A stretch of DNA of 64,000 nucleotides from an uncultured Alphaproteobacteria bacterium (GCA_903831255.1 CAIKWZ010000013.1:62001-126000); one strand, 5' to 3'; numbered from the stretch's first letter, positions 43,399 to 52,898 are shown. The notes: a model not told the origin generated them from the letters alone. Numbers and translations: made by a program.

Positions 43399-44621
43399 AC
43401 GGGATCCTCAACCTGGAAGGTGAGACCTGCGCTGGCCTCGAGCCTCCCGATGAGGCGAGAGCCCAGAGCCGCGCCTGGCGTCCAGACGCCCCCTCGGGTC
43501 GAGGCCCGGTCGACATCCCGGGCGAGACACATGGCCGCCTCGGCGATCATTCGCGAGGTCGAGCCGTAACCAGGATCCTTCCGGCCTGAAACCGACACAC
43601 GAAGACGATCTCCCGACGCAGTCTCCCCGGCGAACAGAACATCGTAAAAACCGTTCTCCCGCTGCTCCTTCGATGGCCCCTGCCCCGGCTTTGGAAGAAC
43701 AAAGCGGCGAATCAGCGCCCGCGTGGGCGCCAGGGCTAGAAGCGCCGTCTGGACGCTCTCCTGACGGGCAGCCGCCATGGCGCGTTGCTTTCCCTTGGGA
43801 CCATCTCCGGTCATCATGCGCTCGTCATAGACGAAGTCCTGACCATAGAGATTTCCGAGCAAGGCATTCGTGCGGTGAACATTCTTGGTGTTGATGGTCG
43901 CCATGATGAAGGGCGCCGTCCACGATGACACGACAGGGTCGTGAACAGCCCCCCCCTCAGCCGGCTGAGGGGGTCCGCGAAAACCGGGGGCCAGAAGAAA
44001 AGGATCGGCCAGCCGCTTCATCAGAGAGGGATCCCGAACGGAGGCTTCCAGGGTGGCGAGAAGACTCGCGGCGGTACCGCCTGAAAATCCCCCCTGCATC
44101 TTTCTGACGCGCCCTCTGACGCGGGGACAGGGCGCCCCAAAACGACGGATGGCCGTGTGTTGAAGAAAAAGAACGCCCAGATCGAAGGGGATCGAGTCGA
44201 AGCCGCAGGAAAAGACGATCCGGGCCCCGGAGGCGCGGGCCGGAGCGTCAAAACGTGCGATCATGTCGGCAATCCATCCTGGCTCGCCGCAAAGGTCGAC
44301 ATAGTCCGCACCCGCTGCGACACACGCCTCGACCAGAGGGGCGCCGTAGAGCTGGTAGGGCCCAACCGTCGTCAGAACGACCCGAGTGCTGGCCGCCATG
44401 GCGGCCAATGTCTCAGGCGCCGCTGCGTCGGCCAGGACGATGTCCGGCGGAGCGGAAAGGTTCAGCTCCCCCCTCAGCGCCTCCAGGCGATCGCGACTGC
44501 GGCCCGCAATCGCCCATTTCACATCCCCGCCGGGATATGTCTCCGCCATGTATTCGGCGACCAGACGGCCGGTGAACCCGGTCGCCCCATAAACGATCAC
44601 GTCATAGGTCCGTTCGTTCAT
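43395..44621 (-). CDS. Saccharopine dehydrogenase-like / trans-acting enoyl reductase family protein
   Basis: A 408-residue NAD(P)-binding protein. The N-terminal YDVIVYGATGFTGRLVAEYMAE is the Rossmann motif with the VYGATGFTG form typical of trans-acting enoyl reductase and saccharopine dehydrogenase-like oxidoreductases. VVLTTVGPYQLYGAPLVEACVAAGADYVDLCGEPGW and GARIVFSCGFDSIPFDLGVLFLQ are the conserved family segments. The mycobacterial members act on phthiocerol-type lipids; the substrate here is unknown. The second of two adjacent ATG codons is better spaced from AGGAGG. It is convergent with rbsK (4-base overlap). Confidence 0.9.
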   Translation of the reverse strand: MNERTYDVIVYGATGFTGRLVAEYMAETYPGGDVKWAIAGRSRDRLEALRGELNLSAPPDIVLADAAAPETLAAMAASTRVVLTTVGPYQLYGAPLVEACVAAGADYVDLCGEPGWIADMIARFDAPARASGARIVFSCGFDSIPFDLGVLFLQHTAIRRFGAPCPRVRGRVRKMQGGFSGGTAASLLATLEASVRDPSLMKRLADPFLLAPGFRGPPQPAEGGAVHDPVVSSWTAPFIMATINTKNVHRTNALLGNLYGQDFVYDERMMTGDGPKGKQRAMAAARQESVQTALLALAPTRALIRRFVLPKPGQGPSKEQRENGFYDVLFAGETASGDRLRVSVSGRKDPGYGSTSRMIAEAAMCLARDVDRASTRGGVWTPGAALGSRLIGRLEASAGLTFQVEDPV

Positions 44622-44740
44622 CATCCCCTCCTGCGCAATGTCGGCGCTGCATCTCCCTAGCGCGCATGGTCCGCAGACCCAATCCCTGTTCGGTCCATTC
44701 CTTCCCTGACGGGGCCATCGCCCGCTTTGTCCGACAAGTT

Positions 44741-44777
44741 GGCGTTTGGCCCCTGTACGACGCGGCGTTTGGCCCCT
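44741..44777 (+). promoter_or_regulatory. Tandem 14-nt direct repeat upstream of the sugar symporter
   Basis: GGCGTTTGGCCCCT occurs at 44741-44754 and again at 44764-44777, a 23-base period, ending 39 bases before the symporter start. The spacing of about two helical turns suits cooperative binding by a regulator of the galactoside cluster. Confidence 0.55.
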
Positions 44778-44816
44778 AGCCTTGGCGGAAAGACAAGACC
44801 ACCGGGGAGAACGGCT

Positions 44817-46262
44817 TTGGATAAGAGCATGATCCAGTGGGGCGTGTTCATCGCCCTGACCCTCGCCATGGCCGCCGCCACGGCCTGGCAGGTCGCCCGA
44901 ATGGGCGGGCGATCCACAGATTCGAACCGCGAATTCTTCCTCGCAGGCGGCAACCTCTCGTGGCCGTTCATCGCGGGATCGATCACACTGACCAATCTTT
45001 CAACCGACCAGCTGGTCGGGATGAACGGCAATCAGATGCTTCTTCTGGCCTGGTGGGAGCTCTCCGCAATCGCGGGCCTCCTCATGCTCTGCTATGTGTT
45101 CCTGCCGATCTACTACCGAAACAACTGCACAACCACGACAGAACTTCTCGAACGAAAGTACGGATCGAAGTATCTCCGGGCCAGCGTCTCGATCCTGTTT
45201 CTCCTCGGCAACATCTTCATCTATCTTCCGATCATGCTCTATACGAGCTCACTGTTCCTGAAGACGATGTTCGATCTGGATACCCCTCTCATCCTGATCG
45301 CATCCTTCCTCGCAATCGTCGGGGCCGCCTATGCCATCACCGGCGGCCTCAGAGCGGTGGCCGTCTACGACACCATCTCCGGCATCGGCGTCCTTGGCCT
45401 CAGCGCGGCCGTCGTTATCCTCGCTCTGATGGCGATCAATTTCGACTTCTCCGGCATCCCCGTGGAAAGACTGTCGATGATCGGAGGCGCCGACAGCCCG
45501 ATCCCCTGGCCCACGCTGCTCACAGGGATGATCTTCATCCAGATGTTTTACTGGAGCACCAATCAGACGATCACCCAACGCGCCATGGCCGCCCCCAACC
45601 TTAAGGAGGGACAGAAGGGCGTTCTGGCGGCGACTGTCATTCGGATCATCTTCATTCCCGCGATCGTGGCCATACCGGGAGTGGTCGCATTCAAGCTTTT
45701 TGGAGATCTGGGCGATAAAACGTATGGAACCATCGTCGCCGAGGTCCTGCCCGGCTGGATGTCAGGCGCGTTCGCAGCCTTCATGGCGGCCGCCGTCCTG
45801 ACGAGCTATACCTCCGTCCTCAACTCCTCGGTCACGCTTTATGTGTGCGACCTTCACGAGAAGTTCCTTGCGGAAAAGCCCAATGTCGCCCGCCTGAACA
45901 CGGTCATCTCTCTGGCCTTCATGGTCATGTCGATCATTCTGGTGCCCGTCTACTCAGGGGCTGACTCCATCATCAATCTTGTCCAGCAGCTCAACGGGCT
46001 TCTCTCCATGCCCATTCTTTCGGCCTTCATTCTTGGACTGGCCTTCCGAGGCGTGGACGCCCGTGCTGCAATGGCCGCACTGATCTTCGGAACAGCCCTC
46101 TACGCCTTCTTCACCTTTGTCTGGACACCCGTTCACTACATCCACCTGATGGCGGTCACCCTGTTTTCGTGCATCGCTTTCGGACTGCTGGTGAACCGCG
46201 TGGTGTTCGGAAAAACCGCCAGCCTTCCCCTGCCAGGGCGATCGACACGCTCGCAGTCCTGA
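44817..46262 (+). CDS. Solute:sodium symporter (SSS family, sugar type)
   Basis: A 481-residue protein with about 13 helices. DSNREFFLAGGNLSWPFIAGSITLTNLSTDQLVGMNG is the SSS N-terminal core including TM1, and YYRNNCTTTTELLERKYG is typical of the SglT-like sugar branch. AYAITGGLRAVAVYDTISGIGVL and NQTITQRAMAAPNLKEGQKG are further conserved parts. It lies in a galactoside cluster, so galactose, a galactoside or another hexose is the likely substrate. TTG at 44817 is chosen: GGGGAG lies 7 bases before it, while the ATG four codons later has none. Confidence 0.9.
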   Translation: MDKSMIQWGVFIALTLAMAAATAWQVARMGGRSTDSNREFFLAGGNLSWPFIAGSITLTNLSTDQLVGMNGNQMLLLAWWELSAIAGLLMLCYVFLPIYYRNNCTTTTELLERKYGSKYLRASVSILFLLGNIFIYLPIMLYTSSLFLKTMFDLDTPLILIASFLAIVGAAYAITGGLRAVAVYDTISGIGVLGLSAAVVILALMAINFDFSGIPVERLSMIGGADSPIPWPTLLTGMIFIQMFYWSTNQTITQRAMAAPNLKEGQKGVLAATVIRIIFIPAIVAIPGVVAFKLFGDLGDKTYGTIVAEVLPGWMSGAFAAFMAAAVLTSYTSVLNSSVTLYVCDLHEKFLAEKPNVARLNTVISLAFMVMSIILVPVYSGADSIINLVQQLNGLLSMPILSAFILGLAFRGVDARAAMAALIFGTALYAFFTFVWTPVHYIHLMAVTLFSCIAFGLLVNRVVFGKTASLPLPGRSTRSQS

Positions 46263-46353
46263 TCAGCTCGAGAGAGCAGGAATGGACCCGTCGCCAACCT
46301 CAGACGTTCACCGGTCGACCAATAAAGGCCGACAGAGACGCCAAGGCGTCCGA

Positions 46354-46384
46354 CCGGTCCGGATCAGATTGATATCCGGACCGG
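46354..46384. promoter_or_regulatory. 11-bp perfect inverted repeat at the alpha-galactosidase start
   Basis: CCGGTCCGGAT-N9-ATCCGGACCGG ends 13 bases before the ATG and abuts the GGGGGT ribosome-binding site. No T-run follows, so it looks more like an operator (or a hairpin that masks the start) than a terminator of the symporter gene. Confidence 0.55.
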
Positions 46385-46397
46385 GGGTGCGTCGTAC

Positions 46398-48542
46398 ATG
46401 CGAACTGAGGAAGATAAGCGCCCAATGACTCATTACGAGCGGATCGACAGCGTTCATTCATCCTTCGTCGTGGCGCTCGGAGAGGACGCATCGCCCCGGC
46501 TCGTTCACTTCGGCCGGCTGCTGGCTCCGGATGCGGACCTCCATGCGCTGGATGCAGCGCTAAAGCGCGGGCCGAGAGAATCGACACCCGATGCGCCGGT
46601 TCCGGCGAACCTGTTTCCTGTTTCAGGCTCGGGTTGGCTCGGAGAGCCCGCGCTCAGCGGTTATCATGAGAATGGAGACGGCCTGGTCTGCTGGAGCTCT
46701 GCGACCATGCAGCGATTGACGCATGAAATCCATGTCGTCCTGAGAGACGACCGTATCGGACTGTCGGCTGAACTTCTCTGGCGCCTTGATCCCAGGACCG
46801 GCGTTCTCGCCTCTTCGGTCCGCCTTACCAACCTCGCTGACAGCGACTTCCATCTTTACGCCCTCTCCTCCTTAAGCCTGCCTGCGCCGAACTGGGCAAG
46901 CGATCTCCTCGCATTTTCCGGAGACTGGTCTCGGGAGATGCAGGCGCACCGCACGCCACTCCCGACCGGTGAATGGTCGTCCACGAACCGGACCGGACGG
47001 ACGGGGTTTGCAGGCGCGTCCTTCGCACTTCTTGAAGACCGGGCTGGCGACCATACCGGCCGCATTCTCGCCATCCACCTCGCATGGAGCGGCAACCACC
47101 GCCTGATGACCTCGACCTCTCCAGGCGGCGCCCGGCAGGCCTCGGCAGGAGTTTATCTCGCCCCCGGAGAGGTTGTTCTCAGGCCCGGAGGCTCGTTTGC
47201 CTCGCCGACAGCCTACGCCTGTGTGTCCCAGTCGGGCCTGAACGGCGTCTCAGACGCCTTCCACCCCTTCGTTCGAGCATCGATCCTTCCCGTCCGACGC
47301 GACAGCACAAGGAAGGTCCATTTCAACTCGTGGGAGGCCGCATACTTTTCATTTGACGAGACTTCCATGCGCCGCCTCGCTGATCAGGCCGCCGATCTGG
47401 GGGCCGAACGGTTCATCCTGGATGACGGGTGGTTTCTCGGACGACGCGACGACACTTCATCTCTCGGCGACTGGCGGGTCGATCCTTCCCGCTTTCCATC
47501 GGGACTGGACGCCTTCATCACTCATGTGAAGTCCCTCGGGATGGACTTCGGACTCTGGGTCGAACCGGAGATGGTCAGCCCCGACAGCGATCTATATCGC
47601 GCTCATCCCGACTGGTGCGCACACGCGACGGGCCTTGCGAGACGGACCATGCGAAATCAGCTCTGGCTCGACATGGCGCGCAGCGACGTCCGCGATTACC
47701 TCTTCGCCCAGATCGACGTGTTGCTTCGCGACCATGACATCGCCTGCCTGAAATGGGACTGCAATCGCTTCCTGGATCCAGCCGTCAGCGGAGGACGGCA
47801 GGCGGCGGAACGCATGATCCGGGGCACTTACGAACTCATGGACCGCCTCCGACGCGCTCATCCGGAGGTCGATATCGAGAGCTGCGCCAGCGGAGGGGCC
47901 AGGATCGACCTTGAGGTTGTCAGACGCTGTATGCGCGTCTGGACCAGCGACACGACCGATGCGCTGGAGCGTCTCGCGATCCAGAGATGGTCCTCGATCA
48001 TCTTTCCCATGGAAACCCTCGGCGCACACGTGGGGCCGAGCCCCAATCCCATAACCGGACGCACAATACCCATGGAGATGCGCGCCCGGGTCGCTCTGTT
48101 CGGACATATGGGCGTTGAGGCGGACCCAGGACGCATGACAGAGACGGACCGAAAAGCGCTCGCCGACCATATCGCTCTCTACAAACATCATCGCGGACTT
48201 CTTCACTCAGGCCGCCATGTTCGATGGAGTACGCGAGACGGCGCCGAGGCCCGGATGACCATTTCCGAGGATCAGGGCGAGGCCCTCATTCTCGCCTGCC
48301 GGGCGGACGTGGCCTCCCATGCTGAAAGCGCCCCCCTCTCGATTCCAGGTCTCGATCCCGCCGCCCGATACAAAGTGAGCCTTCCCACGCCCTGGCCGCA
48401 GATCGCCGCCCGACGACTGGCTGATCCGAACCTCTGGCGGGAAGGACGCGTTTTCGACGCGACCTCTCTTGGCGATGCGGGACTATCTCTCCCCCTCAGC
48501 GACCCTCAGACCGCCTGGCTGCTCCACCTGACCCGGATCTAG
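46398..48542 (+). CDS. Alpha-galactosidase (glycoside hydrolase family 36)
   Basis: A 714-residue retaining alpha-galactosidase, no signal peptide, so it acts on imported melibiose/raffinose-type sugars. The N-terminal beta-sandwich is followed by a (beta/alpha)8 barrel: NSWEAAYFSFDE, FILDDGWFLGRRDD, FGLWVEPEMVSPDSDLYRAHPDW, the nucleophile in LKWDCNR (Asp ~454), and the acid/base in WTSDTTDALERL (Asp ~517); ESCASGGARID is also conserved. Length matches bacterial GH36 (~720). ATG 46398 or 46425 could be the start; GGGGGT precedes the first. It is convergent with the GH42 gene, 44 bases apart. Confidence 0.95.
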   Translation: MRTEEDKRPMTHYERIDSVHSSFVVALGEDASPRLVHFGRLLAPDADLHALDAALKRGPRESTPDAPVPANLFPVSGSGWLGEPALSGYHENGDGLVCWSSATMQRLTHEIHVVLRDDRIGLSAELLWRLDPRTGVLASSVRLTNLADSDFHLYALSSLSLPAPNWASDLLAFSGDWSREMQAHRTPLPTGEWSSTNRTGRTGFAGASFALLEDRAGDHTGRILAIHLAWSGNHRLMTSTSPGGARQASAGVYLAPGEVVLRPGGSFASPTAYACVSQSGLNGVSDAFHPFVRASILPVRRDSTRKVHFNSWEAAYFSFDETSMRRLADQAADLGAERFILDDGWFLGRRDDTSSLGDWRVDPSRFPSGLDAFITHVKSLGMDFGLWVEPEMVSPDSDLYRAHPDWCAHATGLARRTMRNQLWLDMARSDVRDYLFAQIDVLLRDHDIACLKWDCNRFLDPAVSGGRQAAERMIRGTYELMDRLRRAHPEVDIESCASGGARIDLEVVRRCMRVWTSDTTDALERLAIQRWSSIIFPMETLGAHVGPSPNPITGRTIPMEMRARVALFGHMGVEADPGRMTETDRKALADHIALYKHHRGLLHSGRHVRWSTRDGAEARMTISEDQGEALILACRADVASHAESAPLSIPGLDPAARYKVSLPTPWPQIAARRLADPNLWREGRVFDATSLGDAGLSLPLSDPQTAWLLHLTRI

Positions 48543-48586
48543 GCTTCGTCGCCGGGGACAAGAAGCGTCTCGATCAGGACAGCGCC

Positions 48587-50545
48587 CTAGAGCTTCGCCA
48601 GTTCCTCGCCGCGACACCGCCAGATCGCCACTCCCGCCGTGGACAGACGCCTCTCGCCCTGGAGAAAGTCGAAGTCCGCGGCTCCGGGGATCCAGTCAGC
48701 GAGATCGATCGGCTCCGGACCATAGTTGATTGCAATCCTGAGGTCTCCTCGTCGGCGGACGCGAAGGTCATCCGGAAAATCGCAAACCTCAAGGCCCGCC
48801 CTAACGGCCGCCGTCTCGAGAGCTGCACGAAGCAGACGCGGATCAGGCCAGACGGCAAGATAATGCGCCCCCTCGTTCTCATACCAGACCCCGGCGCCGG
48901 CCCGGGTCTTGGCGAGGGGAACCAGATCGCTCTCCACATGCTCAAGCCATCGCGAAACCGGGAAATCGCCCGGCTCGACCCATCCCGGTCGCAGACTTTC
49001 CACACGAACGACCCGCAAAGGAAGCCTCGCCACGCGTTCTCCAAACGGCATGGCGGGAGGGATCTGAAAATCCCTCGTCTTCGAGGCCGTTCGCGGTCCA
49101 AGCACTAACGACCCGCCGAAGGCTGATAGACGTCGCTCAAGGTCTTCGTCCACAACAGGAAGACTGGGAGCGACCACGAGGCGATAGTGGCTGAAATCCT
49201 CGCGAGGCGAGATAATGTCGACGTCCAGCCCCAGACGGCGCAATCCGGCGTAAAACTCAAGAGCAAGCTGGAAATAGTCGAAATCCGCTCCCTGAGGCTG
49301 GATGTCGAACATCCACTTCGCCTCGTAGTCGAACAGAAGGGCGACAGGCGACGCCTTGGAGCCCGTCTCTCCGAAGGATTTCAGCTCCGCTGAGACCTGA
49401 CGGACCTCATCAGCCGCCGGAGCTTCACCTCGATCGGGCATAAGCAGGCCCGCATGCATCTGCTCCTGTGCGAACGGGGCCTGGCGCCATCTGAAGTAAG
49501 ACACAAGCTCCGCGCCATGGGCGAACGCCTCCCATGTCCATGCGCGCACCATTCCAGGAACCGGAGCGGGGTTCCACGGCGCCCAGTTCACCGGACCTGG
49601 CTGCTGCTCCATCACCCACCACCGTCCCCGGCATGCGCCGCGGTAAAGATCATGGTGAAAGGCCGTGAAATCGGGATGTCCCTGACGCATGAACCGCGCC
49701 TTCACCTCGTCCGACCATCGTCCCTGCTCAAGGAAGCCCAGAGGGTAGGAATCCCAGGTGGCGACATCAAGATCCGCCGAGAGAACGTGGTGATCAAAGG
49801 CGGTCGATACGCCCATGAAATTGTGAACGATATCCCGTCCGGGAGACAGTCGTCGCAGAATGTCGGTCTGAATACGATTGAACGCCGCAACTTCGTCCGA
49901 CGCAAACCTCTGATAGTCGAGGCGATGGGACGGATTGGCCTCCGTCACGGTCATCACAGGCGGATCGACCTCTTCGAAGGAACGATATTCCTGGCTCCAG
50001 AAAACGGCCCCCCAGGCCTGATTCAGCGCCGCGATCGTCCCATAGCGAGCCCTGAGCCAGACCCGAAAGGCCTGACGGGCGTGGAGGGAATAGGACACGA
50101 CAGTGTCGTGACACCCGTACTCGTTATCCGTCTGCCAGGCGCAAACCGACTCCAGTCGGCCATAGCGCTCTGCGATCAGCTCGGTCACCCGGGCGGCCTC
50201 GTCACGGTAACGGGGGCTCGAGAAGCAGTAGTGGCGACGGGATCCGAAACCGCGCGGACGACCTTTGTGATCGACAGCGAGCATGTCGGGATCCCGGTCG
50301 ACCAGCCATTTGGGGGGAGTGGCGGTGGGCGTGCACATGATGACCTCGAGGCCCGCGCCTCCAAGACATTCCACCGCCCGGTCGAGCCAGGCCCATTCCA
50401 TACGGCCGGGTTCCGGCTCCATCCGACTCCACGCGAACTCCGCGATGCGCACACGCGAGAGGCCGAGATCGGCCATTCGACGGGCGTCGTCGGCCCAGAC
50501 CGTCTCGGGCCAATGTTCCGGATAGTAGCAAACCCCCAGCTTCAC
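48587..50545 (-). CDS. Beta-galactosidase (glycoside hydrolase family 42)
   Basis: A 652-residue cytoplasmic beta-galactosidase. The start KLGVCYYPEHWPETVWADDARRMADLGLSRVRIAEFAWSRMEP is the classic GH42 N-terminus; the acid/base Glu is in CAWQTDNEYGCHD (~142) and the nucleophile in WWVMEQQPGPVNWAPWNP (~313). The trimerisation and C-terminal domains follow (ALLFDYEAKWMFDIQPQG). Length is typical. The start is GTG with an excellent AAAGGAGGG. It is divergent from galK across ~80 bases, implying a shared control region. Confidence 0.95.
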   Translation of the reverse strand: MKLGVCYYPEHWPETVWADDARRMADLGLSRVRIAEFAWSRMEPEPGRMEWAWLDRAVECLGGAGLEVIMCTPTATPPKWLVDRDPDMLAVDHKGRPRGFGSRRHYCFSSPRYRDEAARVTELIAERYGRLESVCAWQTDNEYGCHDTVVSYSLHARQAFRVWLRARYGTIAALNQAWGAVFWSQEYRSFEEVDPPVMTVTEANPSHRLDYQRFASDEVAAFNRIQTDILRRLSPGRDIVHNFMGVSTAFDHHVLSADLDVATWDSYPLGFLEQGRWSDEVKARFMRQGHPDFTAFHHDLYRGACRGRWWVMEQQPGPVNWAPWNPAPVPGMVRAWTWEAFAHGAELVSYFRWRQAPFAQEQMHAGLLMPDRGEAPAADEVRQVSAELKSFGETGSKASPVALLFDYEAKWMFDIQPQGADFDYFQLALEFYAGLRRLGLDVDIISPREDFSHYRLVVAPSLPVVDEDLERRLSAFGGSLVLGPRTASKTRDFQIPPAMPFGERVARLPLRVVRVESLRPGWVEPGDFPVSRWLEHVESDLVPLAKTRAGAGVWYENEGAHYLAVWPDPRLLRAALETAAVRAGLEVCDFPDDLRVRRRGDLRIAINYGPEPIDLADWIPGAADFDFLQGERRLSTAGVAIWRCRGEELAKL

Positions 50546-50624
50546 CCTTACCCTCCTTTGCGGCGTCTCGAATTGCTATTACTGGGATTGGGTGGGCAAA
50601 GCCATCACTCCCGAAAGGCGGACC

Positions 50625-51755
50625 ATGTCCCTTTCCTCCGACCTTGTTCAGGCCTTCCGGCAGCGCTTTGGCGACGGAGCCCGCCTCTTTCGGGCCCCAG
50701 GGCGGATCAACATCATTGGCGAACATACGGACTATTCCGAAGGGTTCGTCATGCCGGCGGCCATCGACCGGTCCTGCCTTTGCGCCGCCGCCCCCAGTCC
50801 TGACGGCGTGAGCCGCATCTTCTCGCTCAATCGAGACGGCGAGGTTCGTGAGCTCAGCGCCGCACGCGGCCGACAGAATGACTGGTCGGACTATGCCGCC
50901 GGTGTCTTCTCAGCCCTTCAGAACGCTGGCGTCAGTCCGATCGCCTGCCATATCGGCCTGTCCAGCGATGTTCCCGAGGGAGCCGGGGTGAGCTCCTCGG
51001 CGGCTCTGGAGGTGTCGGTCCTCACCGCCGTCCTCGCACTGTCGGGCATTGACGCCACCCGGGAGCAGCGCGCCGCATGGGCGCGCTCGGCGGAGGCCGA
51101 TTTTGTCGGGGTTCCATGCGGGATCATGGATCAGTTCATCTCTGTCAGCGGTCAGGCAGGCTGCGCGCTCGTGCTCGACTGCCGGACGCTTGAGGCCAGG
51201 ATCGCACATATTCCCGACCATGCGGCCTTCGCCGTCATCGACAGCGGGGTCCGTCACCAGCTGACGGACGGAGGCTATGCTCAAAGACGCGCGGAATGTG
51301 AAGAAGCCGCCCGCTTGATGAATGTGAGCGTGCTGCGGGATGCGGATCTGGTCTTGCTCGCGCAGGCTAGCCTCAGAGATGTACTTCATCGGCGGGCCCG
51401 GCATGTGATCACCGAATCCGACCGGGTCGCACTGACGGCGGCAGCCCTCGGCCGGGGCGATCTCTCGGAGGTCGGACACCTGATGAACGCCTCTCACCAG
51501 AGCCTTCAGAACGATTTCGCCGTCACCTGTCCGGAGACAGATCGGCTCGCAGACCTGGCGCGGAGCACCCCTGGGGTCTACGGCGCCCGTCAGATGGGGG
51601 GAGGCTTCGGAGGCGCGGTCCTCGCCTTGTGTGATCGCCATGCGGCCGCAAACGCTGTGGAAAGTATCCTCAGAGATCAGGAACGCCTGTCTGGCCGCAG
51701 GACAGACGGCTTCGTGTGCGCCGTCGGCGCCGGAGCCGGGGAAATCCACCCGTGA
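50625..51755 (+). CDS. galK: Galactokinase
   Basis: A 376-residue GHMP kinase that phosphorylates galactose at C1. RLFRAPGRINIIGEHTDYSEGFVMPAAID is the galactokinase signature (GRxNxIGEHTDY), SSDVPEGAGVSSSAALEVSVLTAV is the ATP-binding motif, FVGVPCGIMDQFISVSGQAGCALVLDCRTL contains the catalytic Asp, and ARQMGGGFGGAVLALC is motif 3. The ATG preceded by AAAGGCGG is used rather than an earlier GTG. galT overlaps its stop by 4 bases (GTGA). Confidence 0.96.
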   Translation: MSLSSDLVQAFRQRFGDGARLFRAPGRINIIGEHTDYSEGFVMPAAIDRSCLCAAAPSPDGVSRIFSLNRDGEVRELSAARGRQNDWSDYAAGVFSALQNAGVSPIACHIGLSSDVPEGAGVSSSAALEVSVLTAVLALSGIDATREQRAAWARSAEADFVGVPCGIMDQFISVSGQAGCALVLDCRTLEARIAHIPDHAAFAVIDSGVRHQLTDGGYAQRRAECEEAARLMNVSVLRDADLVLLAQASLRDVLHRRARHVITESDRVALTAAALGRGDLSEVGHLMNASHQSLQNDFAVTCPETDRLADLARSTPGVYGARQMGGGFGGAVLALCDRHAAANAVESILRDQERLSGRRTDGFVCAVGAGAGEIHP

Positions 51756-52777
51756 CCCAGGCCTCGTCCCATAAGCGACTGAACCTTCTGACCGGAGATT
51801 GGGTCCTCGTCTCCCCCCACCGGTTGTCTCGCCCGTGGCAGGGCGAGATCTCAGATCCTAAGGCCGCTCCATCGAGGAGCCACGACCCCTCCTGCTATCT
51901 CTGTCCTGGCGCTCCGCGCGTCGGAGGCGCCATCAATCCGGACTACAGAAGCGTCCATGTCTTCGCCAACGACTTTCCGGCACTGCTTGAGACCTCGCCC
52001 GGTCTGCCATCAGATGACATTTTCGTCAGCGAGCCAGAGACAGGACTATGTCGGGTGATCTGTTACTCGCCCCGGCATAACGCGGCCATGTCTGCCCTCG
52101 ACCTGGACAGTATTCAGGCCGTTGTCAGAGCGTGGATGGACCAGACCTCTGAGCTCATGGCCTTAAGGGACATTGCGGCCGTCACCATATTTGAAAATCG
52201 CGGAGAGATGATGGGCGCCAGCAACCCTCATCCTCATGGACAGATCTGGGCAAGTCGGACCGTTCCAAACGAGCTGCGCCGCGAGACCGGTCGCCAGACC
52301 GCCTGGCTCAGAGAGCGGGGGCGGCCGCTTCTCAGCGAGTATCTCGACCGTGAGATCGAAGCTGCTGAACGCGTCGTTCTGAGAAATGAACATTTCGTCG
52401 TTCTGACCCCATTCTGGTCCGCCTGGCCCTTTGAGACGCTGCTCGCGCCACGGCGCCCGATAAGAGACCTCACTGAACTGGCGGATGGCGAGATCATCTC
52501 TCTCGCCGATATCCTTTCACGGCTGACCCAAACTTATGATGCGGTCTTCAACACCCCTTTTCCGTACACCATGGGATGGCATCAGAGACCCTCGTCATCC
52601 GACGCGGAGGGGTTTGTCGTTCACGCCCATTTCTACCCCCCCCTCCTGAGGTCGGCATCCATCCGAAAGTTCATGGTCGGCTTCGAGATGCTCGGCGGCC
52701 CCCAGCGCGATCTCACCCCCGAGGTCGCTTGCGCCCGCCTGAGAGAGGCCGCCGCCAGAGCGGGTGTCGGGGACTAA
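51752..52777 (+). CDS. galT: Galactose-1-phosphate uridylyltransferase
   Basis: A 341-residue HIT-superfamily enzyme of the Leloir pathway. The zinc ligands CYLCPG near the N-terminus and the active-site motif ASNPHPHGQIWAS (HPH, nucleophile His ~160) are present, with the second half LLAPRRPIRDLTELADGEIISLADILSRL and HFYPPLLRSASIRKFMVGFEML also typical. The GTG overlapping the galK stop is chosen, with GGGGAA 8 bases before. No galE is in the window, so epimerisation of UDP-galactose must be encoded elsewhere. Confidence 0.95.
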   Translation: MTQASSHKRLNLLTGDWVLVSPHRLSRPWQGEISDPKAAPSRSHDPSCYLCPGAPRVGGAINPDYRSVHVFANDFPALLETSPGLPSDDIFVSEPETGLCRVICYSPRHNAAMSALDLDSIQAVVRAWMDQTSELMALRDIAAVTIFENRGEMMGASNPHPHGQIWASRTVPNELRRETGRQTAWLRERGRPLLSEYLDREIEAAERVVLRNEHFVVLTPFWSAWPFETLLAPRRPIRDLTELADGEIISLADILSRLTQTYDAVFNTPFPYTMGWHQRPSSSDAEGFVVHAHFYPPLLRSASIRKFMVGFEMLGGPQRDLTPEVACARLREAAARAGVGD

Positions 52778-52808
52778 GTCCCCTGCAGCGTGCCAGCTCC
52801 GCTGACCA

Positions 52809-52822
52809 TTGATCCCGATCAA
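52809..52822 (+). promoter_or_regulatory. FNR/FixK-type box (nrdJ-SDR operon)
   Basis: TTGATCCCGATCAA is a perfect TTGAT-N4-ATCAA site. Its centre is 83 bases before the nrdJ-like ATG; a class II promoter (site at -41.5) would place the transcript start ~42 bases before the gene. Confidence 0.8.
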
Positions 52823-52898
52823 CCCCGGGTCGCCCGATCAGGGGCTCCTCGCGAGGACGGCGTCAGGGTCCCTGCGCGGCGAACGAGGAGAGGGGTGG

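Noticed and set aside
44764-44785. Possible sigma-54 promoter (TGGCCC...TTGG)
   Set aside because: The GG/GC spacing and -12 element do not fit the consensus; the sequence is better explained as a direct repeat.
52809-52898. Upstream TTG start extending the class II RNR by 30 residues
   Set aside because: The TTG is the first three bases of the FNR-type box, the added residues do not look like the family, and GAGGAGAGGGG directly precedes the internal ATG at 52899.
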